DNA of 64,000 bases from Macrocystis pyrifera (GCA_031763025.1 JASSKH010000014.1:13153201-13217200); one strand, 5' to 3'. Positions 10,631-21,473 are shown, numbered from the stretch's first letter. Program-made: numbers and translations. Notes: a model not told the origin generated them from the letters alone.

Positions 10631-12160
10631 GTACGTGCTACATATCGTCTCCGACCGCTGCGGCTACGGCTGCGCACATCGCGGGCCTGAGGGATGGACT
10701 CGGGTCGCGCGGCGCCTTATCGGGGAGGGCGACAGGCGCAACGGATCTAGAGGTACGGAGTTTAAAACCCTTTTACTGCCGCAAAACGTCTTCCGCACTA
10801 AATCGAAGCAATTTTTTCGTTTTCCTCCCCAAAACGTGGGTCGTAAAGTTTCCAAAATTGGGACCCCATGTATAGGTTTTCTTATATATTTCTCCTGAGC
10901 GTGCTGGGTTGGTACATGCCTGGCATCTCGGAGCTTCCACTTGGACACCGCCTCCTACAATTCCTTGCCGGCGAGAGCCTTTTTTCCTTTTTTCTTTCTT
11001 CTGTTTTGTGTGCGTGCGTGTACCCAGCGCACGGCACCGCGGGCGAGCCCGGCGCCGTCGCGGTTGTCAGCAGGCGCTGGCGGGTAGAGGGGGAGGCTGG
11101 ACGGAGCGCGGCCGCCATTTTCGTATTTAGGCGTCGCGTGTCCATCGAGACATGAGAGAAGGATGAATGGGCTCTGTCTGACCTCTTGGTGTGAGGTTGT
11201 GCATGATCTGTACGTGTCCTTGTGGTGTGCAAAATAGACTTCAAGCGGTGCTTATTTTTGCGACCAAGCTGAAAAAAAATACGGAGAGAGCTCCACAGTC
11301 TAAATAAACACCAACCTGGTCGAGCTGGCGAACGAGGGCCACGGTGAGCACCAAGCTTCACGCGAGGCGGGCGACGGGGCTCACTGTGATGAGAGGGAGA
11401 GCTAAGCTTCACCCGGGCCGAGTCGGTGACGAGGTGGTCGCGAGAGGGGCGGGCGGCGTACGGGCGGCGTAGGCGTACGAGGCTGAGAGCTCTTCGTTTC
11501 GATTCTTTTTTTGACCGGCGCAAGGTGTTCCAATGAGACGGATTATAATTATATCGAAGGGGATGGACATTTTTTTTTCAAGTGTGTTTTCTTATATTCG
11601 TTTTTCATTTTCATTGTGCGGCGCTGTGCCGTGCTGTGCTTTGTCTTTGGCGTATGTCAAAACAAGACAAAAAGTATGTACGTACGTACGTGCATGTGAC
11701 GTCTGGGTTGTTTTCCTGAATCGAGCATGGACCTCTTGGCATTTGCAAGTCGCCTGTTTGCACCCCCCAGGTAATTGTTCAGACCGTCTGTTCCGTTCCA
11801 TTTTTCCTGATCAGTGAGCATAGCGGGCGGTTAGCGTCTTGTATATGGTGTAAACATACCACTCTGTGGGCGATTTTATAGGGACCGTCTGGTGTTCGTG
11901 TTCGTACATGCCCCGTCCGGAGTGGTCGTATGGCGATAAAACAAATGTGTTTATTAAGAGTGAACATATTTGGTAGTCCATGCTACACGTATGCTGTACA
12001 ACACTCCCCCCACTGGGGCCCGGCTTCAAAAGCGTCCCCCCCTATATATATATATCCTATACTTTAACCCGCTAGCCGTGCTCGTCAGGACTCTGAACTT
12101 AACATGAAACGTGGTTTGTATTCAGCCCCAACACAACCGTAGCCCGGACCCAGCCTCGAC
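10631..12160. other. Non-coding stretch after the RRM-gene exon
   Basis: No exon with convincing borders is seen. The sequence is mixed, with several T-rich runs. It may be the next intron or the 3' flank of the RRM gene; a poly(A) signal could not be assigned because the organism is unknown. Confidence 0.3.
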
Positions 12161-12167
12161 ACAACCC

Positions 12168-13082
12168 TAACTGGACCCCAACCGGACCCCAGCCCTAACC
12201 CCACACTTTGTTGTCCGTCATATGATCTTCTCCCTGCACTCTGAAAGTGGGGCCACTCCTCGGGGGGCTATCCCCAACAACTTCAACCCCAACCCAACCC
12301 TTCCCAACCCAACCCAACCCCCCCAACCCACCCAGCCCAGCCCAGCCCAGCCCAACCCAACCCAACCCCACGCTTTGTTGTTCGTAGAGTCCCCTCCTCC
12401 GTGCTCCCCAACACCCCTCCGGGGGCTAACCCTGCAACCCCACCCCTCATACCTACTACCCTAACCCTAGGCCCCAACGCTAACGCTCACCCCCACCCCA
12501 GCCCTAACCCCCTCATCAGTACCCTAGCAACTAAGGCTGTCAGTTGGCTGCTGTAAGCCGCCGACTACTTATTAGTTGGACGTGGCGAAGTAAGCCAACT
12601 GTTGATAAAGCTGTTTTTTTTTTCTTGTTCGTAAATTTCCCGGCGACGAAAAAAACGCCATCTGAGCGACAAACCGCGTTTAGTTTCGTATTTCCTGGCA
12701 AGAAAATAACGTATTCTGAGTGAGCCAAAGGCAATATACTAGTCAGAGATATATATATATATTATATATTCACACCAAAAATTCGGCACGCGCAACTAAC
12801 TACCGTGATAGGGGATGCCACGGTAGGGGTAGTGCTGGGTTGGGCTGGGCTAGGTTGGGTTGGGCTGGGCTGGGCTGGGTTGGGTTGGGCTGGGTTGGGT
12901 AGGGGTGGTGCTGAGTTTTTGGTTGGGTTGGGTTGGGTTGGGTTGGGTTGGGCTAGGCTGGGTTGGGGTTAAAGTTGTTGGGGATAGCCCCCCGAGGAGT
13001 GGTCCCACTTTCAGAGTGCAGGGAGAAGATCATGCCACGGACAACAAAGTGTGGGGTTAGAGTTGGGGTCCGGTTGGGGTTC
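12168..13082. repeat. Large inverted repeat of CCCAACCC-type sequence
   Basis: The left arm (12168-12360) has ACCCCACACTTTGTTGTCCG, then TCTTCTCCCTGCACTCTGAA, then CGGGGGGCTATCCCCAACAA, then CCCAACCC repeats. The right arm (12840-13082) carries the same blocks in reverse order and complement, with GGGTTGGG repeats on the inner side. The spacer (about 12361-12839) includes a further diverged CCCTAACCC block and an AT-rich part. The arms could form a long cruciform. Confidence 0.75.
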
Positions 13083-13084
13083 AG

Positions 13085-13215
13085 TTTGGGTCGAGGAGTT
13101 GCCTTTTGGAGGGGTGGTGCCTTTCAGGGATGGTGCCTCATAGCGATTGTGCCGTATAAGGAGGGGTGCGTTATTTTCTGAGCTCTCCTCGCGTGGGGGA
13201 GCTCGATGTCTCACC
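13085..13215. repeat. GGTGGTGCC minisatellite-like block
   Basis: Short degenerate repeats of GGTGGTGCCTTTCAGGGAT type are followed by a GAGCTC palindrome-like end. A related block with the same GGTGCCTTxTAG units and a GAGGAGCTC end lies at 52160-52285. Confidence 0.45.
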
Positions 13216-13506
13216 CGACACTGAGGTGACCTCCACGCCGTTCTTCTCGCAAAACACGACCAAAATTTCTGTAGTGGGCTACTGACAAGTCCTCAAAACA
13301 AAGCGTACGTGCAAAATCTGTCATTCTAGTGATACTAACTGGTACCACTCTCTCTGGAAATATAAGCTCTGTTTGATGTTCAGATCAGAGCACAAACGGT
13401 CGCCATTTTGCCGGTGAGAGTGGTAGTTGCTCCCTGGAGGGGAGCTCAACCGGTTTAGACAGTATTGAGCCCAAAACTTCAACCTCTAAATGTGGTGGCA
13501 TTCGTT

Positions 13507-13700
13507 AAATTACGTAGCCAACTATTAACTAAGTCGGCGACTTATTTTGGTCAAGCCAACTCGCAGCCCTAACCCGAACGCCAACCTCAACGCCAACTCC
13601 TACTGTGGGGTGAGTCGAATTACCTAGCCAACTAATAACTATTGATGGCTTGCGACTTGTTTTGGTCAAGCCAAACTCACAGCCCTAACTCAACAACTCA
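13507..13700. repeat. Tandem pair with AGCCAACT motifs
   Basis: Two copies of about 110 bp, starting at AATTACGTAGCCAACTATTA and AATTACCTAGCCAACTAATA. Each contains TTTTGGTCAAGCCAA and ends in CAGCCCTAAC. The AGCCAACTCACAGCCCT motif recurs at 37971, and an inverted form occurs near 12534, which suggests a MITE with these ends. Confidence 0.5.
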
Positions 13701-13925
13701 AACCCTGGCCCCGAACCCTATTCCGAAAGCCTACCCGAACGCCAACTTACCCTCAACCTTGGCACCACGCGTTTTTGTTCGTCGTATCGCCTCTTCCGCG
13801 CGCCGTGTACGTTGCGTCGGCGTAAGCGTACGCCGACCAGTCGGGACCTCTCCTCCTCCGGCGGCCCCCGACCCTAGCATTACTAAAAATGACCCGAACC
13901 CCGCAATATTTGTTCGACGCGACGC

Positions 13926-14190
13926 TGTCGTCCATATGCGAGAAATTCCGCCCGAACAAGCGGTTCTTAGCAGAGGGTGCCGCTCCCTCTTCATTCGACT
14001 TTTGCCGAAACGCCTCACGTCTCACTTCGCTCGGCTTGGTGCAAGCAATCGATGTCTTGCCTGGTCCGTGGAAAAAAAAAAAGAAAAAAAAAAGGATGTT
14101 GCTCCGTCCCGGCATTGTTTATGTGGGGAAGCGAGGGTCTAGGGTCACACGACTACGGCCATGCGTGGTGATGAGTACACCCCCCCCGCG
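13926..14190 (+). mobile_element. Poly(C)-tailed SINE with internal poly(A) expansion
   Basis: A diverged copy starts at TCCATATGCGAG and runs through CTTGGTGCAAGCAATCGATG. An A/G-rich insertion (AAAAAAAAAAAGAAAAAAAA, 14070-14094) follows, then GCTCCGTCCCGGCATTG and the tail ending GATGAGTACA plus C run. It lies about 100 nt upstream of the acceptor of the exon at 14295. Confidence 0.7.
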
Positions 14191-14294
14191 CCCCCGTCCT
14201 AACCTCAACCAACGTCAATCTCACGCTTCGATGTTCTTCCCTTCGTCTCCTTCCCCCTTGCACCTTGTCTGTTGCGTCGGTACGCGCTGACCAG

Positions 14295-14456
14295 TGGGAT
14301 CACCCGACCGGGGGGTCCGGCGGGCGCAACGGGATTGCTGATTTTGGGGTCCCTGGGCGGTCCATGTTGGGCACCGCTGCTTTCCCCGGTGGTAGGGGAG
14401 GGGGGAGGGGGGGCGTGGCTCTCAAGGTCACCGTGAATAATGCCGATTCGAACCAG
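14295..14456 (+). CDS. Gly-rich exon, family not recognised
   Basis: Acceptor CTGACCAG ends at 14294; donor AACCAG|GTTAGAG follows at 14457. The 162 bp (54 codons, phase 0 to 0) read WDHPTGGSGGRNGIADFGVP, then a Gly-rich part, then VALKVTVNNADSNQ. Exit phase equals the entry phase of the exon at 15427, so the two can be joined in frame. It could continue the RRM gene or belong to a separate gene. The last strand-like part looks structured, but I recognise no family. Confidence 0.45.
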
Positions 14457-14860
14457 GTTAGAGAGAAGCAGGGAGAAACGGGGATACACGAAGATATTTT
14501 CTTTCCCGTGTGGGTGTTTTTTTTTTTTTTTTTGCTGTTTTTCGGTATAAGAAAACAGTGTTGTTTTTTCCGTTCGTCGTTTTCCGGTAGGTTAGGGGAG
14601 AGAGGGGCGAGAGAAAAAAAAAAAAAAAGAGACACCGTTCAGGGTTTTTTTCTCGGCACGAATTGTTTGAGAGATTTTTTGAAAATAGGTTGGCAGAAGG
14701 AGAAAAAGGAGCGTCAGAACGGGTTATGGAGAGAAAAGACGATGAGGGAGGGATATCACATGCAGGGTTTTTTCTGCACAAGAGAATGTTTCGTAGGTTG
14801 TTGACCCCACCGACCAACACCGCTAACCCCCCCCCCCCCCCCCACCCACCCACCCACGCT

Positions 14861-15073
14861 ATCCTAGGAGATAGATGGTGGCCACAGGAGGCCAAACAGG
14901 AAGGGGATAAGATTAGCAAAAAGTTTCTATGTAATATATGGAAACAACGTAATGAGCGCCCAATTGTTGGAGGTGTCTCTATTAGGAGTAGGAACGGTGC
15001 TCCGTCTCGAAAGGGATGCGTAGTCAATGGTCAAATGACTAACGCAAGCAACAAATGAGTACCCCCCCCCCCC
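14861..15073 (+). mobile_element. LINE 3' end, 5'-truncated, poly(C) tailed
   Basis: It matches the LINE at 1-860 from the CTATCCTAGGAGATAGATGG block through GGAGGTGTCTCTATTAGGAG to the tail GGTCAAATGACTAACGCAAG (15029), ATGAGTAC and poly(C). Only the last 200 bp are present, as expected of abortive target-primed reverse transcription. Confidence 0.8.
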
Positions 15074-15426
15074 ACCCACCCGCCCATCTCCCCTCCAACC
15101 CTGAATTTTCCATTTTTGATCATGGTGCGATTCAGTGCGGTACGAATTGGTTCTGTTTCATGGCCTTCCGGTACGGCGTGGCCGGGGGCGTCTTTCGTTT
15201 TTGAGCACACTATTCCCGGTGCGATACGTTTCGGATCTCTGTTCTGACAATGCCACTCGTACGGTGAACTGAGGTGCGTGTTGCTTCATTGGTATTCTGC
15301 AGGACGGGACGGAACCCCGAAACCCCCACCCCCGCCCCCGCCCCACACCATCCCCCCCACGTCCACCCCCGTTGTTGCTCGCTCGCTGCACTCGCACTGA
15401 CTTCTCTTTTTCCGAAGTCCAAACAG

Positions 15427-15566
15427 CGTTATCTTCGCCTGTTGGATGTCGATTCCGAGGAGCTGTTTGAGATGGCCATGAAAGCGTGCGAGCGCGTGGG
15501 GTCCTTCCAAGTGCTCGGGTGGTGCCAGCGCCGCTGGATCATGGACCTCGTGTTTGACTGCGAGAG
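15427..15566 (+). CDS. Exon of unknown family, source of a tandem exon duplication
   Basis: Acceptor CCAAACAG ends at 15426; donor CGAGAG|GTGCGTG follows at 15567. The 140 bp encode RYLRLLDVDSEELFEMAMKA, then CERVGSFQVLGWCQRRW, then IMDLVFDCER. It is mainly helical and has codon-like composition, but I cannot name the family. The exon enters at phase 0, matching 14456, and leaves after two codon bases. Its last 38 bp recur at 15837-15874 with their own splice-like signals, and a decayed third copy lies at about 16127. Confidence 0.5.
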
Positions 15567-16520
15567 GTGCGTGTGGGTGCTGCTGGTGCTGCTGGTGTGG
15601 GTGGGCGGGCGGGTGGGTGGGTGGGTGGGTGGGTGGGTGGGTGGATTGGTTCGCTCGCTCGCTCGCTCGCTCGGGTGCTGGATGGATGGCACATTGCCGC
15701 CTGGAAAAGGTCGGTTGGCTGGGCGGCGGCGGCGGCTGCTGCTGCCGCTGCTACAGTTGCTGTTACCGCTGCTGTTGTTTCCGTTGTCACTGCTGTTATC
15801 ACTGCTGTTGTTTTTTTTTTGTTGCCGTTGTTCCAGCGCGGCTGGACCGTAGACCTCGTGTATGACCAAAAGAGGTACGTTCGTGTGCTGGTGGCGGGGT
15901 GGGTTTCTGGTGGACCGTTGGATGGATTGGCGTGTTGCCACCTGGAAAATATCGACGTGGCTGGGTGGCTGATGTCGTCGCTGCTGTTGCTGTTGTTGTT
16001 GCTGTTGATGGTGGTGGTGGTGTTGTTGTCGATGCTACCATTGCTGCTGCTGTTACTGTTGTTGGAGGGGGGAGGTTGCGTGCGTGGGAGCGAGTGGGGC
16101 ACTTACAAAAGTATTGAAGTGGTGTCGGCGACACTGGATCATGGACGTCTTGTTTCACCGACCGAGTCGCGTATCACACGGGTCATGAGATAGTACACCC
16201 CCTGGGACGGCTTTCCGCGGCGGCTTGTATCCAGAAGAAGGGGGGGTCGCATACAACGAAAACTTTCTCTCTAGTTTTTGGAAAACCTTTCCTTAAAAGG
16301 ATTCTGTGGGCGGTTGGTTGCGCTCTCGCCATTTTGGAGAAGAGCAGCTCAGACACTCGTTCCGTGGGGGGTGGGTGTCGTTGCCTTGCATGTTGTACAG
16401 AAGTTGGGTGGATGGCGTGTTGGCCGCCTGGAAGACTTTCCTGGCTTGGCTTTTGTGGCTGTGGTGGTGGTGGTGTTGTTCGGTTGGTGCTTGTTGGTGT
16501 TGCTGTCGTTGTTTTTTTTT
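15520..16520 (+). repeat. Tandem array of about 0.3-kb units containing a duplicated exon end
   Basis: Units start at about 15529, 15837 and 16127. Each begins with a copy of the exon end (CGCTGGATCATGGACCTCGT type). A G/T-rich intron follows, then a TTGCCGCCTGGAAAA-type block (15694, 15934 and 16423 as GTTGGCCGCCTGGAAGA), then GCTGCTGTTGCTGTT repeats. GT-rich simple repeats such as (GGGT)n at 15600-15645 are internal. Confidence 0.65.
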
Positions 16521-16529
16521 TCTGATGGT

Positions 16530-17018
16530 GGTGTCCATGTTGATGTTCTGGTTGTTCTCGCTTTTTCCCCTTTAAAGCAGGAAAAGGGGACCCACACTGG
16601 ATTCCTTGTATTGAGACTGAATGCGCGCTACACTATTTCTGTAGGGGTATGAAATCGGGGCCGATTCACCGACCAATCGGAGCGATTCGAATCGGAATCC
16701 ATCTGGACGATGTTTTTTTTACCCGCGGCAGAACATTGACAAAACGTGGCAAAACGTTGGTGAAAAACATCGTCCCGACTTGCATGACTTAAGGTAGGAG
16801 TCGCTCGCATGTTATCGTATAACCAGAATTCACTCACACTGAATTCGCCGATAATATCGGTTATCGTCTGCGCCTAAAACCAATGGTTTCAGTACCGATG
16901 AAGAGAACCGATTTACGATTTACAGCCCTGCTAATAATTGATTTTGACGGCTTCCGAAGGTCTTTTTTCCGTGTCAATCCCGGGCTGTATTTCTTAGTAT
17001 TGAACGTCGTTTTTTCCC
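16530..17018. other. No gene seen
   Basis: Unique-looking sequence without supported exons. A short palindrome-like CCCCTTTAAAGCAGGAAAAG occurs at 16567. Confidence 0.3.
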
Positions 17019-17128
17019 TATAATGGGGGACCATAGTGAATAGGACCAAATGTTGTTGGTGAAAATAGGGAAATATATAGTTTTTTTGTGTCTACCGTAG
17101 GTCCTATTTACTATGGTCCCCCGGAATA
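17019..17128. mobile_element. MITE family 1 (GGGGGACCATAG ends)
   Basis: Terminal inverted repeats of about 30 bp: GGGGGACCATAGTGAATAGG at the left, its complement TATTTACTATGGTCCCCC at the right. The centre is AT-rich with AAAATAGGGAAATATATAG. Flanks are TA-rich. About 110 bp, no coding capacity. Confidence 0.75.
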
Positions 17129-17658
17129 GTGTAGAGACAAGACATCCTGTACTATTGCCATGTACCAGGTATACCAGTAGATGTTTCTGTTACGCGTTAC
17201 TCTGTGTCGCTTTCTTGTGTGTGTGTGCGTGTGTTGTGCAACAGGTGGGACTGGCTGTCAGTCATCCTGATGCCTCCACTGGGTTTCGTTCGATTTTGCT
17301 TTTCCTATCGAAAACGTAGCACAGATCTGCAGCGCTCCCCTGAGCCTGTCCGTGGGCGTGGGCTTGACTACGAGCACGAGTATGGCAATGAGCTCATGTG
17401 AGATAACAACGACAACCAGTGTTCTATGTACGGCGTGGGACCTTGTGTGTAGTCCTCCAACTCGCACGACCCCCCCGCCCTCCCCGCTGTCCCCTTCCCC
17501 TTGTTCCCTCTCGCCCGTCGCCTGTCCCCTATTCCCGTCCTGCGACAATGGCGACGGCTACGTGGCGCAGGGATGCTGTTGCTGCGGTTGACGATATAGA
17601 GCACTTGCACCTAAAAAGCTCTAGGCTCGGCAGGCCGGTGAAGGTGGGTGAATCCACT

Positions 17659-17766
17659 ATTACGGGGGACCATAGTAAATAGGATCAAATATTGTTTGTA
17701 AAAATAGGGAAATATATAGGTTTTTGTGTCTACCGTAGGTCCTATTAACTATGGACCCCCGTTATA
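17659..17766. mobile_element. MITE family 1
   Basis: Same ends (TATTACGGGGGACCATAG and ACTATGGACCCCCGTTATA) and same AAAATAGGGAAATATATAGG centre as the copy at 17019. It is separated from that copy by 530 bp in the same orientation. Confidence 0.75.
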
Positions 17767-17811
17767 ATATATATGGTAAATAGCACAGCATGGTATAGAC
17801 GGTAGGGGTCC

Positions 17812-18073
17812 ATCTTTGGTGCCGGTTCAGTAGTGCCGGCGCTGCCCGCTATAGTGCCTGTGGAATGTGAAATCGCTTTGGCACAGATGGAATTACTGTA
17901 GCCAATGTGGCAGTGTGCGGAGTAGCTAGTGCCGGTTGGTTGCCGCTATACATAGTGCCGGCAGTAATGGTGTGCGGAGTAATTAGTTCCGGTTGCCGCT
18001 ATATATAGTGCCGGTATTGTTGGCTGGCGCATTTGATAGCGGCACGATAGAGGGACAGGCACTACTGTGCACA
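17812..18073 (+). mobile_element. MITE family 2 (AGTGCCGG element)
   Basis: About 260 bp rich in TAGTGCCGG and its complement. It ends GATAGAGGGACAGGCACTAC, complementary to the CAGTAGTGCC-type start. The interior shows GTGTGCGGAGTAATTAGT and TATATATAGTGCCGGTATTG, both shared with the copies at 54567 and, reversed, 42570. Confidence 0.6.
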
Positions 18074-18230
18074 AAGAAAATAAGCGAGATCGAAAAAAAT
18101 CGTCAATTCTCATCTTTGCGAGCTTGGTGTGATACTAACTGTTGTGGTGATAATTCGGTCGCGCGTGTGAATGTTTTCAGGGTGGCCTACGAATTTTTAC
18201 AGCTTTGTTAGTCTTGACTTCGCTACCTAC

Positions 18231-18336
18231 TATTACGGGGGCCCATAGTTAATAGGACCTATGGTATACGTAAAAACCTATGTATTTACCTAGTTTTTAC
18301 CAACAGTATTTGGTCCTATTTACTCTGGTCCCCCGC
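18231..18336. mobile_element. MITE family 1
   Basis: TATTACGGGGGCCCATAGTT at the left and TTACTCTGGTCCCCCG at the right. The centre (ACGTAAAAACCTATGTATTT) is the reversed form of that in the copy at 17659. Confidence 0.7.
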
Positions 18337-18599
18337 GTCCCCCGCAGTAGTTTTGTCATAAAAAGGCGACTGCTGTTGTAGTACTGCATAAGCACTTGAT
18401 GCAGTACCTGGCGCTTTACTTACGTCGTCTCTTGAAGAAAGAAAATTCTCTAGTATGCCACTTTGGACTGAAATATAATCACCATTGAATATTGACATCA
18501 GAGTCCAAACGGGTGCTGTATTCCCGGACAGAGTGGTGTATACGAGCGAACTGGGTTGGTCATTTGCATGGCCTCCTTTTGAGCTGGACTGGCATTGAA

Positions 18600-18830
18600 A
18601 ATGGTTCACACGTCAGACAGATCAGATAGATCAGACAAATCAGATAATAGACCAGACAGATCAGATCAGATAGATCCTAAGCTGCCGCTATGAGATACTG
18701 TGCAGGATCGATATGGCACAGATCCAACCCAGGAAACCTGTCCTAGGCCGTGCAGGTTGCACGGCTGCAACGCTGCAACATGAGCTACGAGATCACGCAT
18801 ATCAAGAATATGTCTGCCCTGAAAGAAATT
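18600..18830 (+). mobile_element. GATC-rich dispersed element
   Basis: AGATCAGATAGATC repeats (18610-18675) are followed by ACAGATCCAACCCAGGAAAC, GTGCAGGTTGCACGG, ACATGAGCTACGAGATCACG and AGAATATGTCTGCCCTG. The same order of blocks occurs at 32960-33125 and 44170-44335. Confidence 0.6.
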
Positions 18831-19175
18831 CTGTACAGTAGATAATAACGTGGGATTTGATATTAATGTCCAAGGTGTGAAAGGAAGGGAACATGCGCGT
18901 GAACCCAACGGCAGCGGTCGAGGCTGGCCAGGGGTGGGAGTTCGGGGGGGGTGGAGGGTGGTCGTCGATGGTGCTGATGTTGTTGTTGATCGCTGCTCTT
19001 ACGGTAGCAGTGTGCTGACTGGTCTTGTTGCTCCTGTTTTTGGTGTTGCTGCTGCTGCTGTCGTTGTTGTCCCTGCTTCGTCCTTGTTGGTTGTTACGGC
19101 TGCTGCTGCTGCTCCCACAGTCTTACCGCGCCACAACCACCTCGCCCCCCCGCACCGTACCCCTATCATCCCCAG

Positions 19176-21239
19176 GTCCTGCTCAAGCCCGCGAACTTCG
19201 ACGGGGGCTTCTCGTCACCACCACCACCACCATCGCCCTTCTCCGGCAACCCCCACCGACTCTCGGCGGGAACATCAGCCGCGGCAGCAGCCGCAGCAGC
19301 ATCAGCCAAGGCAGCGGCAGCAGCCTCAACCCTCTCATGCCTTGCTTCGGCGAGACCCTCCGTAGCCCCACCCCCTCTTTTCCCGCCTCCCTTGGCGGCG
19401 CGGCCTCGTCACGGACCACCGACGAGTATGTGGCCTCCCTCCTCGCAGCGGCAGCAGCAAGCCTTGGGCTCGAGGTTTGCGGCGATGGGCCCACCAGAGG
19501 GGCGATGGTCGCCCCCGAGGATACTACGTCCCGAGAGGGCGGTGGGGGCGGAGGCGGTGGTGGCCGCAGCCGCAGAGGTTGCGCAAGAGATCGCAGCGGC
19601 GAGCCGATTACCCGTCATGTTCTCGTCATCATCTCACTCTTCCGCGCCCGTGAGAAGGACGAGCGTTGCCCATGCCGGCGGCGCCGCGATGCCGAGCTCC
19701 GGCCCGAGGACAAGCATGGGAGGGACGAACGCGAGCGTGGTGCAGCACCCTAGAAACGGGCACCTCGACCTCGAGGGGGGCAGCAGCAGCGGCGCCGGCG
19801 GCGCCAGCATACGTCAGGCTGTAGAGGCGGCCGGCCGCAACGCTGGACCGCTCGGCTTTCAAGGTCCGTTCGGAGCGGAATGGGCGAACGACGACGCGGG
19901 CGGGGCCACTAGAACGGTGGGTGCCGACGAGTCTCCGCAGGATGAGAGAGGCTGGCTCGGCGTCGGGAGTGGGGCGGAAGGTCCACGGGACGAAGGAGAC
20001 TGGGTCGGCGTGGGGAGTACGGCGGAAGAACGACGGCTTCGACGGGCGGAGGAGAACCGTATCAGCTGGGCGATGGGCTCGATGCAGGCGCAGGCTCCGG
20101 GGGCCCGTCGAGGAGGGGAAGAGGGTGAGAGGGAGGAGCCCCCTCCTCGACTGCAGCTGAAGCAGGTGCGGTTTCGACAGGAGCAGCAGGCTTCAAACCA
20201 GGGACGCCCCGTCCGCCCCTCCCGGCGTGGGAGCCGGGCGCTGCAGCAGCAGGAGATGCGGATGGACCACGAGATGGAGCAGATGCACCTGATGCCAAAC
20301 CAGGAGCAGCAGCCGCCATACCGGCAGGCAGCAGCACCACCACCACCAACAGCAACGACCACAGCACCAACAACAGCGGCTAGAGGAGCAGCAGCCTCAG
20401 CAGGAGCCTCAGCAAGAGGACCACCTGCATCGCCCCCAGAAGCAGAAGCCGCAGAATCTGGCGCCTTGGCCGGAAAACCAAGACCCCCGCCAGCACCTGG
20501 CCCTACCGGCCATGCTGCGTAACCTTTCCGCCACCGCCGCTCCTCCTCCCGCACGCCCTAGGGCGGGGGTTGGGGGCGGAGCGGCGGAAGTAGCGGCGGC
20601 GGCAACGGCAGCAGCAACGGCAGCCGTTGTCGCCGAAGCAAACGGATCGCCACCCACCCAAGTAACCCGAGGCAATGGTGACGAAGACCGACCAGAGCTA
20701 AACAACCCCGCTCTGTCGGCGTTTCCTCGCGGGGGCGGCTCCAACGGGGCAGGAGTTAACGGGGTCGCCAACGGAGTTACCCCCAGCGCTATTCAGCGCG
20801 CCCACATCGGACCCGCGGTGATGACATCCGAGGGGACGGTGACGGCGGGGGGGGGGTGGCGAGACCAAACCGGAGCGGCGAATCTACGGCCGCCTTCGAG
20901 GGCGGCGGCGGTGGCGCAGGGGGGTGCGGGGGGTAGCGAGTAGTGGTATGCCTCACCCTTCGACCAGCGGCGGCGTCAGAGAGGAGGAGGGGCCGGGAGG
21001 GGGGGGGGGCGGGGGCGCGGAGGAGCTCTTATCCCCTCCCTTTCGGGGGTTCGTCTAACCTACCGTGGCAGCAAAGAAGAGCGCTGTCCCCCGTGGTGGT
21101 TTCCAAACCGAGGCGGCCGGAGAGCTCCCCCGTCAAACGCAAGGCACCGGCGGGGTGGGGGGGCAAGCCGCCCTCTCCGGTCCCAGAGGACCAAGGTCTA
21201 GGGTCGTCGCGACCAGCGCCTCGGAACCTGTCGTTTGTG
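19176..21239 (+). CDS. Large low-complexity exon (Ala/Gln/Pro/Gly-rich protein)
   Basis: An ATCATCCCCAG acceptor ends at 19175 and the frame is open from the first base: VLLKPANFDGGFSSPPPPPS, then poly-Ala stretches, SQRQQQALGSRF, a Gly-rich middle and LQLKQVRFRQEQQ. Near 20326 one extra base shifts the frame; beyond it the protein clearly continues as QQHHHHQQQRPQHQQQ, EEQQPQQEPQQEDH, LPAMLRNLSATAAPP. Further breaks fall in G runs near 20933 and 21000-21050, before KPRRPESSPVKRKAP and APRNLSFV. A donor (TTTGTG|GTGCGT) follows. No folded domain is recognised; composition suggests a disordered nuclear or regulatory protein. Confidence 0.6.
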
Positions 21240-21473
21240 GTGCGTCGTTGTTTGTTTTTCTGAGAGGAGGGGGGGGTGTACTGGGAGGGTTATTGCCTAA
21301 GTCGGACGGGCCGTTATTTTTTTCCCTATGCGTGTGTTGTGTTTTGATTGTTTTGGTTTTCACTTTTTTGTGTTTTTTATTTTTGGGAATAAATTCGTCT
21401 CGGTCTCGGAAACCGAAAGCTGAAACTTACCGTCGATCGTCCCCGTGTTTTTTTTTGTTCATTGTTGCACCAG

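Noticed and set aside
12420-12520. True telomere or chromosome end
   Set aside because: The repeats are degenerate, internal and inverted; the sequence continues normally on both sides.
19859-20554. 231-codon minus-strand frame
   Set aside because: Shadow of the plus-strand exon, whose splice phases and Gln/His tracts are convincing.
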